Origin: Candidatus Poribacteria bacterium
Lineage (GTDB): Bacteria > Poribacteria > WGA-4E > WGA-3G
DNA length: 34,057 nucleotides
Direction of reading: 5' to 3'
NCBI GenBank assembly: GCA_028818705.1
Contig: JAPPNJ010000144.1
Span: 1 to 34,057, forward strand
Part shown: piece by piece, positions 16,901-24,920 of the stretch
How positions within the stretch are numbered: position 1 is the stretch's first letter
Layout of the letters: every line of letters begins with the position of its first letter
The notes under the pieces: generated by a model
What the model saw: the letters and a program-made list of their open reading frames with translations, nothing else
Databases searched by the model: none
Told to the model about the DNA's origin: nothing
Position numbers and translations under genes: made by a program

Positions 16901-17878
16901 CTATCTCTGTTTCACTTCTCCCCATATAGTAGTGAGCAAATGTGGTTGTGGTGAAACGGGCAGCGCATACGCCGGATCGAACCAATCGCCTACATAGTGC
17001 CAGAACCCTGGTGGTGTGAGTTGTACGGGTACGCCGTCCTTCAAAGAGACTTTGAACATTTGCAAGTCACGGTTCTTATCAAGACCACCATAAAGGAGTG
17101 TGTCGGCAGAGGGCGACCAGCTCGGTTCTACAGCATAACCAACGCCTTCGTCAAGGATTCGTCGAACTCCTGTCCCATCACGATTAACGATATAAATAGT
17201 ATTCCCATCAAGATCCAGTCCAGGATCTTTGTTCCAGGAAAAAGCGAATTTGTCTCCTGTTGGTGCCCATGCCACATGCCGTACCCAGTCTGGTGCTTTA
17301 GGCGGAAAAAAGAATTTGTGCTTACGTGTTTTCACATTGAGGATACTAATACGCTTGGGATCTCGTGTTCCACCTTCAATAAAGGCTATTTCTGTTCCGT
17401 CCGGTGACCACGACGGTTGACTTCCAATTACCATGCGTTCCTCTTTTTTCCCATCTATTGGCGCGATATAGATATAATACATCCCTTGCTCCCAGCGGTT
17501 GTAAGCAATCTGTTTTCCATCGGGTGACCATACTGAGGATCTCCTATCCTTCGATTTGGCGAAAATGCGTCGCACATTGGAACCATCGGCATCCATCAGG
17601 TACAAATCCCAACTGAGTCGCTCCCGGTCTCTATCTGATTCAAAAAGAATCTGTTCGCCGGTCGGCGACCACTTTGGACTGATATCCATTGCGGGGTGAT
17701 GGGTGATTCTCTCCATTCCACTGCCGTCGGGGTTCATTAGGTAGATGTCCCGATTCTTATTGCGTGCTGTCATGAACGCTATTTTAGGGGTTGTGGGTGC
17801 TTGTGCGAAAATCGGATAAATGTTCGCGTAGAACAGGGCAAAAATGAATATACTGAAAATAACATGTTTATTTTTCAT
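16901..17878 (-). CDS. Secreted TolB-like PD40 beta-propeller, paralog 7 (mosaic)
   Basis: The protein has 325 residues. From about codon 4 to codon 214 the DNA is the same as paralogs 1 and 2, although paralog 7 lies more than 4 kb away. Its leader, ribosome site (AGAGGAAC) and first codons (MKNKHV instead of MKSKHV) match paralog 4 instead. The C-terminal third is close to paralog 1 (NKDPGLDLDGNTI) with scattered changes, and the tail reads TTIWGEVKQR. This is a recombinant or gene-conversion product with a junction inside the first five codons. Confidence 0.85.
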   Translation of the reverse strand: MKNKHVIFSIFIFALFYANIYPIFAQAPTTPKIAFMTARNKNRDIYLMNPDGSGMERITHHPAMDISPKWSPTGEQILFESDRDRERLSWDLYLMDADGSNVRRIFAKSKDRRSSVWSPDGKQIAYNRWEQGMYYIYIAPIDGKKEERMVIGSQPSWSPDGTEIAFIEGGTRDPKRISILNVKTRKHKFFFPPKAPDWVRHVAWAPTGDKFAFSWNKDPGLDLDGNTIYIVNRDGTGVRRILDEGVGYAVEPSWSPSADTLLYGGLDKNRDLQMFKVSLKDGVPVQLTPPGFWHYVGDWFDPAYALPVSPQPHLLTTIWGEVKQR

Positions 17879-17944
17879 CAGAAGTTCCTCTGTGAGTAGG
17901 TGAATAGTATACAAAGTGCTTGTAGATGGTTATATTTTAAAAGC

Positions 17945-18916
17945 CTACTGTCTTTTCACTTCTCCCCATGTCGTAGTGAGTAAGTGTGGCTGGGGCGCAA
18001 CAGGCAATGCATACGCTGGATCGAACCAATCTCCCGCACGACTCCAACTTTCGATATGTGTGAGTTGTTCCGGTGGTCCCCTGCCTAAAGTGATTTTGAA
18101 AATCTGTCCATGGTTGTTTCCATCCAGTTGGTCGTAGAGGAGTGCGTCACCCGAGGGCGACCAAACAGGTGAGTCAGTTCGCGGTCCTGCCTCATCAACA
18201 ATTTGCTTAAGTCCCGTACCATCCCGATTTACAATATAGATCGTTTGTCTACCAAAGAACCCCACAAATCCAAAATGATTGAGCCAGCAAAAAGCGATTT
18301 TATCGCCCGTAGGGGACCACGCTGGCCACCGCATCCACGGTATTGCATCTTCAGGAAGCAGTAGTTTTTGTTTTTGCGTCTGGAGGTTGAGCAGCCAAAT
18401 TCGGTTGTGGCCGAGCCCACCGGTAACGAATGCGATTTCGCTTCCATCAGGTGACCATGTTGGGTATCTACCGCTCGCGACTTGTTCTTCATTCTTTCCA
18501 TCAATTGTAGCGGTGTAGATGAACCATTCGTCAAGATCACGGCGTTGGTAAGCGATCTGTTTTCCATCTGGTGCCCATGTTGGGTATTGTCTCTCCTCTA
18601 CTTTCACAAACACTCGCCTGATATTTGCTCCATCTGCGTCCATCAGATACAGGTCTGGAACCCGAACCCGGTCAGAAGTAAACAGAATCTGTTCTCCTGT
18701 GGGTGACCAAACTGGATAGAGGTCTTCCGCGCGATGATTCGTAATATTAACTCGTTGGCTCCCATCTGGATTCATAAGGTAGACCTCTCGATTCCAGTTA
18801 GCGGCTGGTGTTTGAGACCAAAACACAATTCTCGGGCTTTTGGGTGCCTTTAGCTGTGCCTGACAAACACTTAAGCATAACATCAGGCTAAGGAGACAAG
18901 GGACTTGAAACCTCAT
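17945..18916 (-). CDS. Secreted TolB-like PD40 beta-propeller, paralog 8
   Basis: The protein has 323 residues from the ATG at 18916 (AAAGGA upstream). Signal MRFQVPCLLSLMLCLSVCQA. Blade one carries an insert (QTPAANWNREVYLMNPDG). Second-subgroup loop features are present (IPWMRWPAW; NHFGFVGFFGRQTIYIVN). The tail has LPVAPQP and TTTWGEVKRQ. It is the first gene of the closely spaced block 10592-18916, where gaps are 39-107 bp, so a promoter in the 299-bp gap above it would serve eight genes. Confidence 0.85.
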   Translation of the reverse strand: MRFQVPCLLSLMLCLSVCQAQLKAPKSPRIVFWSQTPAANWNREVYLMNPDGSQRVNITNHRAEDLYPVWSPTGEQILFTSDRVRVPDLYLMDADGANIRRVFVKVEERQYPTWAPDGKQIAYQRRDLDEWFIYTATIDGKNEEQVASGRYPTWSPDGSEIAFVTGGLGHNRIWLLNLQTQKQKLLLPEDAIPWMRWPAWSPTGDKIAFCWLNHFGFVGFFGRQTIYIVNRDGTGLKQIVDEAGPRTDSPVWSPSGDALLYDQLDGNNHGQIFKITLGRGPPEQLTHIESWSRAGDWFDPAYALPVAPQPHLLTTTWGEVKRQ

Positions 18917-18971
18917 AAAAAATCCTTTCCAACGCAGGTATTGCATGTTTGTGTCCTAATCCAAGGAAAAA

Positions 18972-18999
18972 TGTGTATCTGAGCCTGGTGCTGTGTCAA
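18972..18999 (-). promoter_or_regulatory. Possible sigma-70 promoter for the eight-gene propeller block
   Basis: On the minus strand TTGACA (18994-18999) is a perfect -35 hexamer and TACACA (18972-18977) a poor -10, with a 16-bp gap. It sits about 56 bp before the paralog 8 start. The rest of 18947-19215 has no gene; it holds repeats of CCCAAGCAAAAACAC-like words also found near 21690. Confidence 0.3.
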
Positions 19000-19215
19000 G
19001 GCAAAGTTGACGGGTACAAAGATCGCGAGCAGGGGAAATTGAGGAAACACCCAAGCAAGGGAAACGCCCTATCAAAAACACCCCAAGCAAAAACACTCGC
19101 TCCTACAGGCAGAGGTTAGCCGTCTTATACCACCTAACCCGTCATTTCAAGGTTGACAGAACACTAGCGATACCGAGCGTAAGTGGCACCTTGACCGTGT
19201 GTTATATCCAGAACA

Positions 19216-20184
19216 CTATCTTTTTTTCACGGCTCCCCATGTTGTAGTGAGCAAAGATGCACTTGGCTGAATAGGCAGAGCATCTCGCGTTGGCATCCAG
19301 GCAGGACTCCAATTCCTCGATAGTTCATCCGTTAATTGACGAATTTCTCCACTGACGACATTCATGACATAGATAGCGTTCGTTTTATTCTGTCTGGGTT
19401 CTCGTGCCTCAAACGTAATCCATTCGCCGTCAGGAGACCACGCCGGATCCAATTCCCATTTAGGTCCATTCGTTAACTGATGCCGTTCTGCTCCATCTGT
19501 ATCTATAAGAAAGAGATCAAAGGTATCCTCTCCATCAGCATCGTCTCGCGTCGCTGGAAAAAGAATCTGGTTCCCATTAGGAGACCACGCCGCTCCACCT
19601 CCGTTAACTTTTATGAACTGTCTAAGATTTTCTCCATCAGCACGCATCATATAGAGGAAGGTTTCGCGATGCCCTTTCTCATTACGTCGAAAAGAAGAGA
19701 AGAGAATCTGTTGGCTATCAGGCGACCATGCGGGAGTTGTGTTGCTGCCCGGATGCCTTGTCAATCGCTGTAGGTTCTTACCGCGAACATCCATCTTGTA
19801 GATTTCATACGCGCCCGAACGATCTGAATAAAAGGCAATCCACTGTCCATCTGGTGACCAAGCGGCACCACCATCGAACCCAGGATCCTTGGTTAATCGG
19901 CGACTTTTCTCTGTTTGGATATCCATCACGTAAATATCAAAATTCCCGCCTTGATCAGAACTATAAGCGAAGAAGCGACCATCAGACGACCATGTTGCAT
20001 CAATTTCATTTGTCCGTCGCTGATTGGTAAGGTTACGAAGGTTTTCGCCATTTATATCAATGATGTAGATATCAGAGTTTCCTGTTTGGGTAGAAGAAAA
20101 AGAGATATATTGAACATCCTCAGCATAGGTGCAAATGCTCATTATAAGCAGAAAGCCGACTACCAGATACGCGGTTCTAAACAT
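19216..20184 (-). CDS. Secreted TolB-like PD40 beta-propeller, paralog 9 (outlier)
   Basis: The protein has 322 residues. Signal MFRTAYLVVGFLLIMSICTYA. It is the most TolB-like of the set: regular SSDGRFFAY, SPDGQWIAF, SPDSQQILF, SPNGNQILF and SPDGEWITF repeats, each followed by YDI/YEI...MD. It lacks the WFDPAYALPV stretch of all other paralogs (MPTRDALPIQPSA instead) but still ends LLTTTWGAVKKR. That makes the last ten residues a unit that is kept separately from the propeller body. GGAG lies ten bases before the ATG. It is flanked by repeat-filled gaps of 299 and 336 bp, so it may be transcribed alone. Confidence 0.85.
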   Translation of the reverse strand: MFRTAYLVVGFLLIMSICTYAEDVQYISFSSTQTGNSDIYIIDINGENLRNLTNQRRTNEIDATWSSDGRFFAYSSDQGGNFDIYVMDIQTEKSRRLTKDPGFDGGAAWSPDGQWIAFYSDRSGAYEIYKMDVRGKNLQRLTRHPGSNTTPAWSPDSQQILFSSFRRNEKGHRETFLYMMRADGENLRQFIKVNGGGAAWSPNGNQILFPATRDDADGEDTFDLFLIDTDGAERHQLTNGPKWELDPAWSPDGEWITFEAREPRQNKTNAIYVMNVVSGEIRQLTDELSRNWSPAWMPTRDALPIQPSASLLTTTWGAVKKR

Positions 20185-20213
20185 AAAACAAGTGCTCCGT
20201 TATTCTATTATTT

Positions 20214-20399
20214 TAACCCAAGTTGCCAGTATGTAGCATAATCTAATCAACGGTATGAAGTCCGTATGGACTTCACCGAGATTGTGCATCTTAAGGGCGC
20301 AAACTAACAGTTTACGCTACGAAATGCCTCTGAAGCATCAACCGGCTTGAAAAAATAGGGTGCGTTTATCTAAAATCCTATAAGTAGCAACTTGGGTTA
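20214..20399. repeat. Element bounded by a 13-bp inverted repeat, with REP-like hairpin
   Basis: TAACCCAAGTTGC (20214-20226) and GCAACTTGGGTTA (20387-20399) are exact inverses. Inside are a REP-like hairpin TGAAGTCC/GGACTTCA (20256-20275) in the CGGT...ACCG frame and a second stem GCGCAAAC/GTTTACGC (20297-20317, one mismatch). The left half, with the words GTAGCATAA and ATCTTAAGGGCGCAAAC, recurs at 24921-25205. It fills most of the gene-free stretch 20185-20520. Confidence 0.7.
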
Positions 20400-20409
20400 T
20401 TTTACATCT

Positions 20410-20464
20410 GGATGCCCCAACTTGTTGGGGAAAAGTGTGCTATCCCGAATAAATTCGGGCATCC
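20410..20464. other. Three-way-junction structure
   Basis: GGATG (20410-20414) pairs with CATCC (20460-20464). Between them lie two perfect 7-bp hairpins on 2-nt loops, CCCCAAC/GTTGGGG (20415-20430) and CCCGAAT/ATTCGGG (20444-20459), joined by 13 bases. Both hairpins touch the outer stem without unpaired bases, a neat three-way junction in DNA cruciform or RNA. It lies downstream of paralog 10 on that strand and could end its transcript, though there is no T-run. Confidence 0.6.
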
Positions 20465-20520
20465 ATCCACAGTTAACCTTCACATAAGTAAACTTATCTC
20501 TTAAACTAAATAGCCCTGTC

Positions 20521-21543
20521 TTACTTCTGTTTCACTTCTCCCCACGTCGTGGTAAGTAAGTGCGGTTGTGGTGATACCGGCAACGCATACGCCGGATCGA
20601 ACCAATCACCTAAGCTATACCACCCTGGCGGTCCCACTTCAACGGGTTCCCCACCGATCGCAGCAACTTTGAAGATTTGCCACCGTTTTTTTCCCAATGC
20701 CTTATCCATTACCAACTGTTGGTAGAACATAACACTTCCATCTGGCGACCACATCGGTTTCACTGCTCGTAAACCCGCCTCAGGCACAATTTGCTTAAGA
20801 TCGCCGCCGTCGCGGTTCACGGTATAGATTGTTTGGGTTTCAAGAAAGTCTTTTAGCGGCACACGGTGTAGCCATGAAAACGCGAGTTTGTCTCCACTTG
20901 GAGACCACGATATTTTTTCCATCCATGAGGGCTGTGCCTTTGGCGGGAAAAAAAACTTAGAACGACCTGTTTCGACGTTGAGTATATTGATTCTCATATC
21001 TTTAGGCCACCCAGAAGTAAAGGCTATCTCTCTGCCATCTGGCGACCACGCCGGTCCACATCCGAATGTGATGCGTTCCTCTTTTTTGCCGTCTATCGTT
21101 CCTATATAGAGTACAAGCTGTCCCTGTTCACGGGAACAGTAAGCAATCAGTTTTCCATCCGGGGACCATGCTGGCCCACCTCTATCCTTTGATTTTCCGA
21201 AGACTCGACGCACATTTGAACCGTCCGGATCCATTAGATAGAGATCTAAACTCCCTGGAGATATATCTCGGTCTGAGGAGAAAAGAATCTGTTCACCCGT
21301 TGGAGACCAAGCGGGATAATAATCCAGGGCTGCATCGTTCGTAAGATTTATCTGCTCGGATCCATCTGGATTCATCAATAAAATGTCCCAATCTCCATTT
21401 GGTGTCGCTGAGAGTGCTATTTTCGGTGTCGTCGGTGCTTTTGCGAAAACAGGCGGAGCGTTTGTCCACAATAACATCAAACTGAGAACGTAAAAAATCC
21501 CAAAAGGTTTGACCCATAGATTTCTGGCATAAGTATGTTGCAT
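20521..21543 (-). CDS. Secreted TolB-like PD40 beta-propeller, paralog 10
   Basis: The protein has 340 residues. The N-terminus is longer than in most copies (MQHTYARNLWVKPFGIFYVL), with the hydrophobic core about 14-28 and a cut near FAKA; this leader is shared with paralog 11 only. Second-subgroup body: PSWMEKISWSPSGDKLAF and HRVPLKDFLETQTIYTVN. Tail TTTWGEVKQK. AGAAGG about nine bases before the ATG comes from sequence resembling the end of the inverted-end repeat family. Repeat-rich gaps lie on both sides. Confidence 0.85.
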   Translation of the reverse strand: MQHTYARNLWVKPFGIFYVLSLMLLWTNAPPVFAKAPTTPKIALSATPNGDWDILLMNPDGSEQINLTNDAALDYYPAWSPTGEQILFSSDRDISPGSLDLYLMDPDGSNVRRVFGKSKDRGGPAWSPDGKLIAYCSREQGQLVLYIGTIDGKKEERITFGCGPAWSPDGREIAFTSGWPKDMRINILNVETGRSKFFFPPKAQPSWMEKISWSPSGDKLAFSWLHRVPLKDFLETQTIYTVNRDGGDLKQIVPEAGLRAVKPMWSPDGSVMFYQQLVMDKALGKKRWQIFKVAAIGGEPVEVGPPGWYSLGDWFDPAYALPVSPQPHLLTTTWGEVKQK

Positions 21544-21734
21544 TTTGTAATACCTTCTAAAATTATTTGAGGGTGGTTCATTATCCCAAACGTTAGGATA
21601 TGCGACCCCCGTAGGGGCGAGGTCCCCTCGCCCTCTATCAAATCTTCTGTACGTTCATATTACGGGTTGGGAGACCTAGGGGAAATACCCAAGCAAAAAC
21701 ACCCCTACGAGAAATATTTATGCACCACCCTCAA
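21544..21734. repeat. Intergenic inverted-repeat segment between paralogs 10 and 11
   Basis: TTGAGGGTGGT (21567-21577) and ACCACCCTCAA (21724-21734) are exact inverses enclosing 146 bp. The outer flanks (CTTCTAAAATTATT and ATTATTTATTTTTTA) resemble ends of the element family at 5651 and 28410. The interior has GTAGGGGCGAGG/CCTCGCCC-type pairing near 21612. No gene. Confidence 0.55.
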
Positions 21735-22790
21735 TTATTTATTTTTTATTTCTCCCCAAGTCGTGGTTAGCAGGTGGGGCTGTGGTGAAACAGGCAACGC
21801 ATACGCCGGATCAAACCAGGCACCACCAGCATTCGCTTGGAGAAGAGAGGCGCCGATAATATGCGTGAGCTGCGTCGTAATGCCACTGTTCACGTTCACT
21901 TTGAACACTTGGAAGTACCCATTAATTTTCTGTGTATAAAGGACTTCTTGCCCATTAGGCGATAACGCAGGAGACTGTGCATAGGGACCATCTTCCTCGA
22001 CAAGCTGCTTGAGACCAGTACCGTCGCGGTTGACGATGTAGATTGTTTCAGTTACCTCCCATGCGTTCCAGACGGCTCTCCCTGCCTCAACAGGTGGCAC
22101 CTTGTGTGTATTCCAAGAAAAGGCGAGTTTGTCTCCCGCAGCTGACCAAGATGGATTGTTTTGCCAAGGCGTTGCTTTCCTGGGTAGAAGGCGTTCTGTC
22201 TTCTTTGTGCGGACGTCAATCAGTGTTACTCGGCGGGTATTTAAGAGGTAGGTAACATAGGCGAGCTCCGTCCCATTCGGCGACCACGCAGGGTCAAAGC
22301 CTTCTACGATGCGTTCCTCCTCTTGTTCACCTAAGGTCGCAATGTAGATATGGGATTCTCCAGCGTCCCAGTTTATGTTATTGTAAGCGATCTGTTTGCC
22401 GTCGGGAGACCACGTTGCATCCTTTCTAAAAGTTTCTTTCTTGAAGACGCGTCGGACGTTTTTTCCATCGGGGTCCATGAGATACAAATCCCAGGAGCCC
22501 CAGACTTTATGCCCTCGGTTGGAGGCGAAAAGGATCTGCTCACCTGTAGGAGACCAGACGGCTTGTTGATCATCTGCGGGATGCTGTGTGAGGTTCACCT
22601 GTTCAGAGCCGTCTGGATTCATGATGTAGACATCGCGATTGCCGTCTCGTGCGGAGGTAAACAGTATTTTAGAACTCGTCGGTGCCTTCGCGAAAACAGG
22701 AATGACGTTTACCCACAATAACATCAAACTGAAAACGTAAAAAAAACAAAGAGATTTGATCCATAGATTTCTGGTATAAGCCCATCGCAT
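21735..22790 (-). CDS. Secreted TolB-like PD40 beta-propeller, paralog 11 (mosaic)
   Basis: The protein has 351 residues. The leader (MRWAYTRNLWIKSLCFFYVF) and the DNA above it match paralog 10, while the body is third-subgroup and nearly the same as paralog 13, including the insert KVPPVEAGRAVWNAWEVT and NNINWDAGESHIYIATLGEQ. The join lies at the signal-peptide end (FAKAPT). Tail TTTWGEIKNK, with the final codons lying in A/T-rich repeat-like sequence. A perfect AGGAGG precedes the ATG; it sits in sequence like the repeat family's end. Only 19 bp separate it from paralog 12. Confidence 0.85.
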   Translation of the reverse strand: MRWAYTRNLWIKSLCFFYVFSLMLLWVNVIPVFAKAPTSSKILFTSARDGNRDVYIMNPDGSEQVNLTQHPADDQQAVWSPTGEQILFASNRGHKVWGSWDLYLMDPDGKNVRRVFKKETFRKDATWSPDGKQIAYNNINWDAGESHIYIATLGEQEEERIVEGFDPAWSPNGTELAYVTYLLNTRRVTLIDVRTKKTERLLPRKATPWQNNPSWSAAGDKLAFSWNTHKVPPVEAGRAVWNAWEVTETIYIVNRDGTGLKQLVEEDGPYAQSPALSPNGQEVLYTQKINGYFQVFKVNVNSGITTQLTHIIGASLLQANAGGAWFDPAYALPVSPQPHLLTTTWGEIKNK

Positions 22791-22809
22791 TTTATAGGAC
22801 CTCCTAAAA

Positions 22810-23805
22810 TTACTGCTTTTTCACTTCGCCCCAAGTCGTGGTAAGCAAGTGTGGTTGCGGTAAGACAGGCAACGCGTACGCTGGGTCAAACCATCCACCT
22901 AAATGGTGTCCCAAACCAATATGTGTCAGTTGTGTCGGTTCACCACCGTTCATCCCAATTTTGAAGATCTGCAAATTGATTGGGAGTGCCGCGTGGACAT
23001 CGTCCGCTTGAATATAAAGAAGTTCGTCTCCCTGTGGTGACCAGATGGGTGAAGTGACTTTAGGACCTACTTCGGGAATAATCTGTTGGAGTCCTGTGCC
23101 ATCTCGATTCACAGTATAGACAGTCTCCATTTCAATGAAATCCTTCAGTGGGGCTTTATGAAGCCAAGAAAAGGCAAGTTTCTTTCCTGAGGGCGACCAA
23201 GCAACACCTCCACCCATCCATGAAGGTCTCACCGGTTTAGGAAAGAGCACTGTCTGTTTGTGCGTACTGATGTTAAGAATACTAATTTGCACCCGTTCGG
23301 GGAATCCAGTGAGAAAAGCGATCTCATTCCCATCGGGTGACCAGTCTGGACCGCTGCCAATCGCTATACGCTCCTCTTTTTCGCTCTCTATTGTCGCGAT
23401 ATAGATGAACCCCTTACCCTGTTCACGCCGCTTATAAGCAATCTGTTTTCCATCAGGCGACCACGTTGGGTCTGCTCTTTGTGCAGATTTCCCAAACATT
23501 CTCCTGACATTCCCTCCATCTGCGTCCATGAGATATAAGTCCAGAATGCCGTCCCGGTTGGAACTAAACGCGATAGACTCACCTGTCGGGGACCAAGCAG
23601 GTGTAACATCGTCAGCTTTATTCCGTGTGATGTTTACTTGTTCACTTCCATCTGGATTCATCAGATAAATTTCGCGATTGCCAATCCTATTTGCCGCAAA
23701 GACAATTTTGACGGTTTCAGGTGCCTTTGCCAGAATGGGATTAGTGCTCATAATTATCATCATAACACTGATAAAGAAGGCTAAAAACAGAAAAAGGAGT
23801 TTCAT
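22810..23805 (-). CDS. Secreted TolB-like PD40 beta-propeller, paralog 12
   Basis: The protein has 331 residues from the ATG at 23805, preceded by GGAGA; the TTG five codons earlier falls inside that site. Signal MKLLFLFLAFFISVMMIIM, cut near LAKA. Second-subgroup body (PSWMGGGVAWSPSGKKLAF; HKAPLKDFIEMETVYTVN). Its last blade is distinct, with IQADDVHAALPINLQIFKIG. Tail GWFDPAYALPVLPQP and TTTWGEVKKQ. It is close above paralog 11 (19 bp) and 49 bp below paralog 13, so these three form one transcription unit. Confidence 0.85.
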   Translation of the reverse strand: MKLLFLFLAFFISVMMIIMSTNPILAKAPETVKIVFAANRIGNREIYLMNPDGSEQVNITRNKADDVTPAWSPTGESIAFSSNRDGILDLYLMDADGGNVRRMFGKSAQRADPTWSPDGKQIAYKRREQGKGFIYIATIESEKEERIAIGSGPDWSPDGNEIAFLTGFPERVQISILNISTHKQTVLFPKPVRPSWMGGGVAWSPSGKKLAFSWLHKAPLKDFIEMETVYTVNRDGTGLQQIIPEVGPKVTSPIWSPQGDELLYIQADDVHAALPINLQIFKIGMNGGEPTQLTHIGLGHHLGGWFDPAYALPVLPQPHLLTTTWGEVKKQ

Positions 23806-23854
23806 ATAAGATTTCTCCAAAGCGAGTTAGCTGCGTTGAGGTGCCAGATTAAAT

Positions 23855-24874
23855 TCAATCTCTGATTTTCACTTGTCCCCACACGGTTGTTAGTGAATTC
23901 GGTTGTGGTGAAACGGGCAACGCATACGCCGGATCAAACCAATCCCCGCCAGTATTTGCTTGATAAAGATGTCCCACATGTGTCAACTGCGCCGTAGTAC
24001 CACTGTTCATGTCAAGTTTGAAGATTTGTTGACGCCCATTAATTGCTTGTGTATAAAGGACTTCGCTTCCATCTGGTGATAACGCAGGATACTGTGCATA
24101 AGGACCGGCTTCATCAACAAGTTGCTGGAGTCCGGTGCCGTCGCGATTGACGATGTAGATCGTCTTTGTCGTCTCCCATGCGTTCCAGACGGCTCTCCCC
24201 GCCTCAATAGGTGGCACCTTGTGTGTATTCCAAGAAAAGGCGAGTTTGTCTCCCGCAGCGGACCAAGATGGACCATTTTGCGAAGGGTTTGCTTTCCTGG
24301 GTAGCAGACGTTCTTGTTTGCGTGTGCGGATGTCAATCAAGGTCACTCGGCGGGCAGTTAAGATATAAGCGACATAAGCGAGTTCTCTCCCATTCGGCGA
24401 CCACGCAGGGGCAAGGCCTTCTACGATGTGTTCTTCCTCTTGTTCGCCTAAAGTCGCAATGTAGATATGGGATTCTCCAGCGTCCCAGTTTGAGTTTTTG
24501 TAAGCGATCTGTTTTCCATCTGGCGACCACGTTGGAGAATTTCTAAAATCTTCTTTTTTAAAGACGCGTCGGACATTGGATCCGTCTGGGTCCATGAGAT
24601 ACAAATCCCAAGTGCCCCAAACCTTATGACCGCGATCGGAAATGAAAAGAATCTGATCACCTATTGGAGACCATACAGCTTGCAGATCATCTGCGGGATG
24701 TTGTGTCAGGTTTACCTGTCCAGAGCCGTCAGGATTCATGATATAGACATCGCGATTGCCGTCTCGTGCGGAAGTAAACAGTATTTTCGGGCTGGTCGGT
24801 GCTTCTGCGAAGACCGGCGCGATGTTTGCAAACAGTAATATTAAACTGAGGATGCAAGAAATTTGAAACTTCAT
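23855..24874 (-). CDS. Secreted TolB-like PD40 beta-propeller, paralog 13
   Basis: The protein has 339 residues from the ATG at 24874, chosen because MKFQISCILSLILLFANIAP is a clean signal peptide; no good ribosome site is seen and the frame is open upstream. Third-subgroup body, closely matching paralog 11 (SNWDAGESHIYIATLGEQ; WNAWETTKTIYIVN). The tail departs most from consensus: PVSPQPNSLTTVWGQVKIRD, still keeping T-x-W-G-x-V-K. It is the first gene of the block below the hairpin array at 24921-25205. Confidence 0.85.
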   Translation of the reverse strand: MKFQISCILSLILLFANIAPVFAEAPTSPKILFTSARDGNRDVYIMNPDGSGQVNLTQHPADDLQAVWSPIGDQILFISDRGHKVWGTWDLYLMDPDGSNVRRVFKKEDFRNSPTWSPDGKQIAYKNSNWDAGESHIYIATLGEQEEEHIVEGLAPAWSPNGRELAYVAYILTARRVTLIDIRTRKQERLLPRKANPSQNGPSWSAAGDKLAFSWNTHKVPPIEAGRAVWNAWETTKTIYIVNRDGTGLQQLVDEAGPYAQYPALSPDGSEVLYTQAINGRQQIFKLDMNSGTTAQLTHVGHLYQANTGGDWFDPAYALPVSPQPNSLTTVWGQVKIRD

Positions 24875-24920
24875 CAAAGACTTTAATGAATAAATTGTCA
24901 GTGGAAGAATGTGTCTATTG

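Noticed and set aside
10628..18706. Plus-strand open frames that recur in several propeller genes (70 and 95-155 residues)
   Set aside because: They are antisense to conserved PD40 repeats and recur only because the DNA is duplicated; they lack ribosome sites and any family likeness.
10592..24874. Calling these genes tolB
   Set aside because: The fold is TolB-like, but no tolQRA or pal genes are near, there are thirteen copies and the tail differs from TolB; a gene symbol would mislead.
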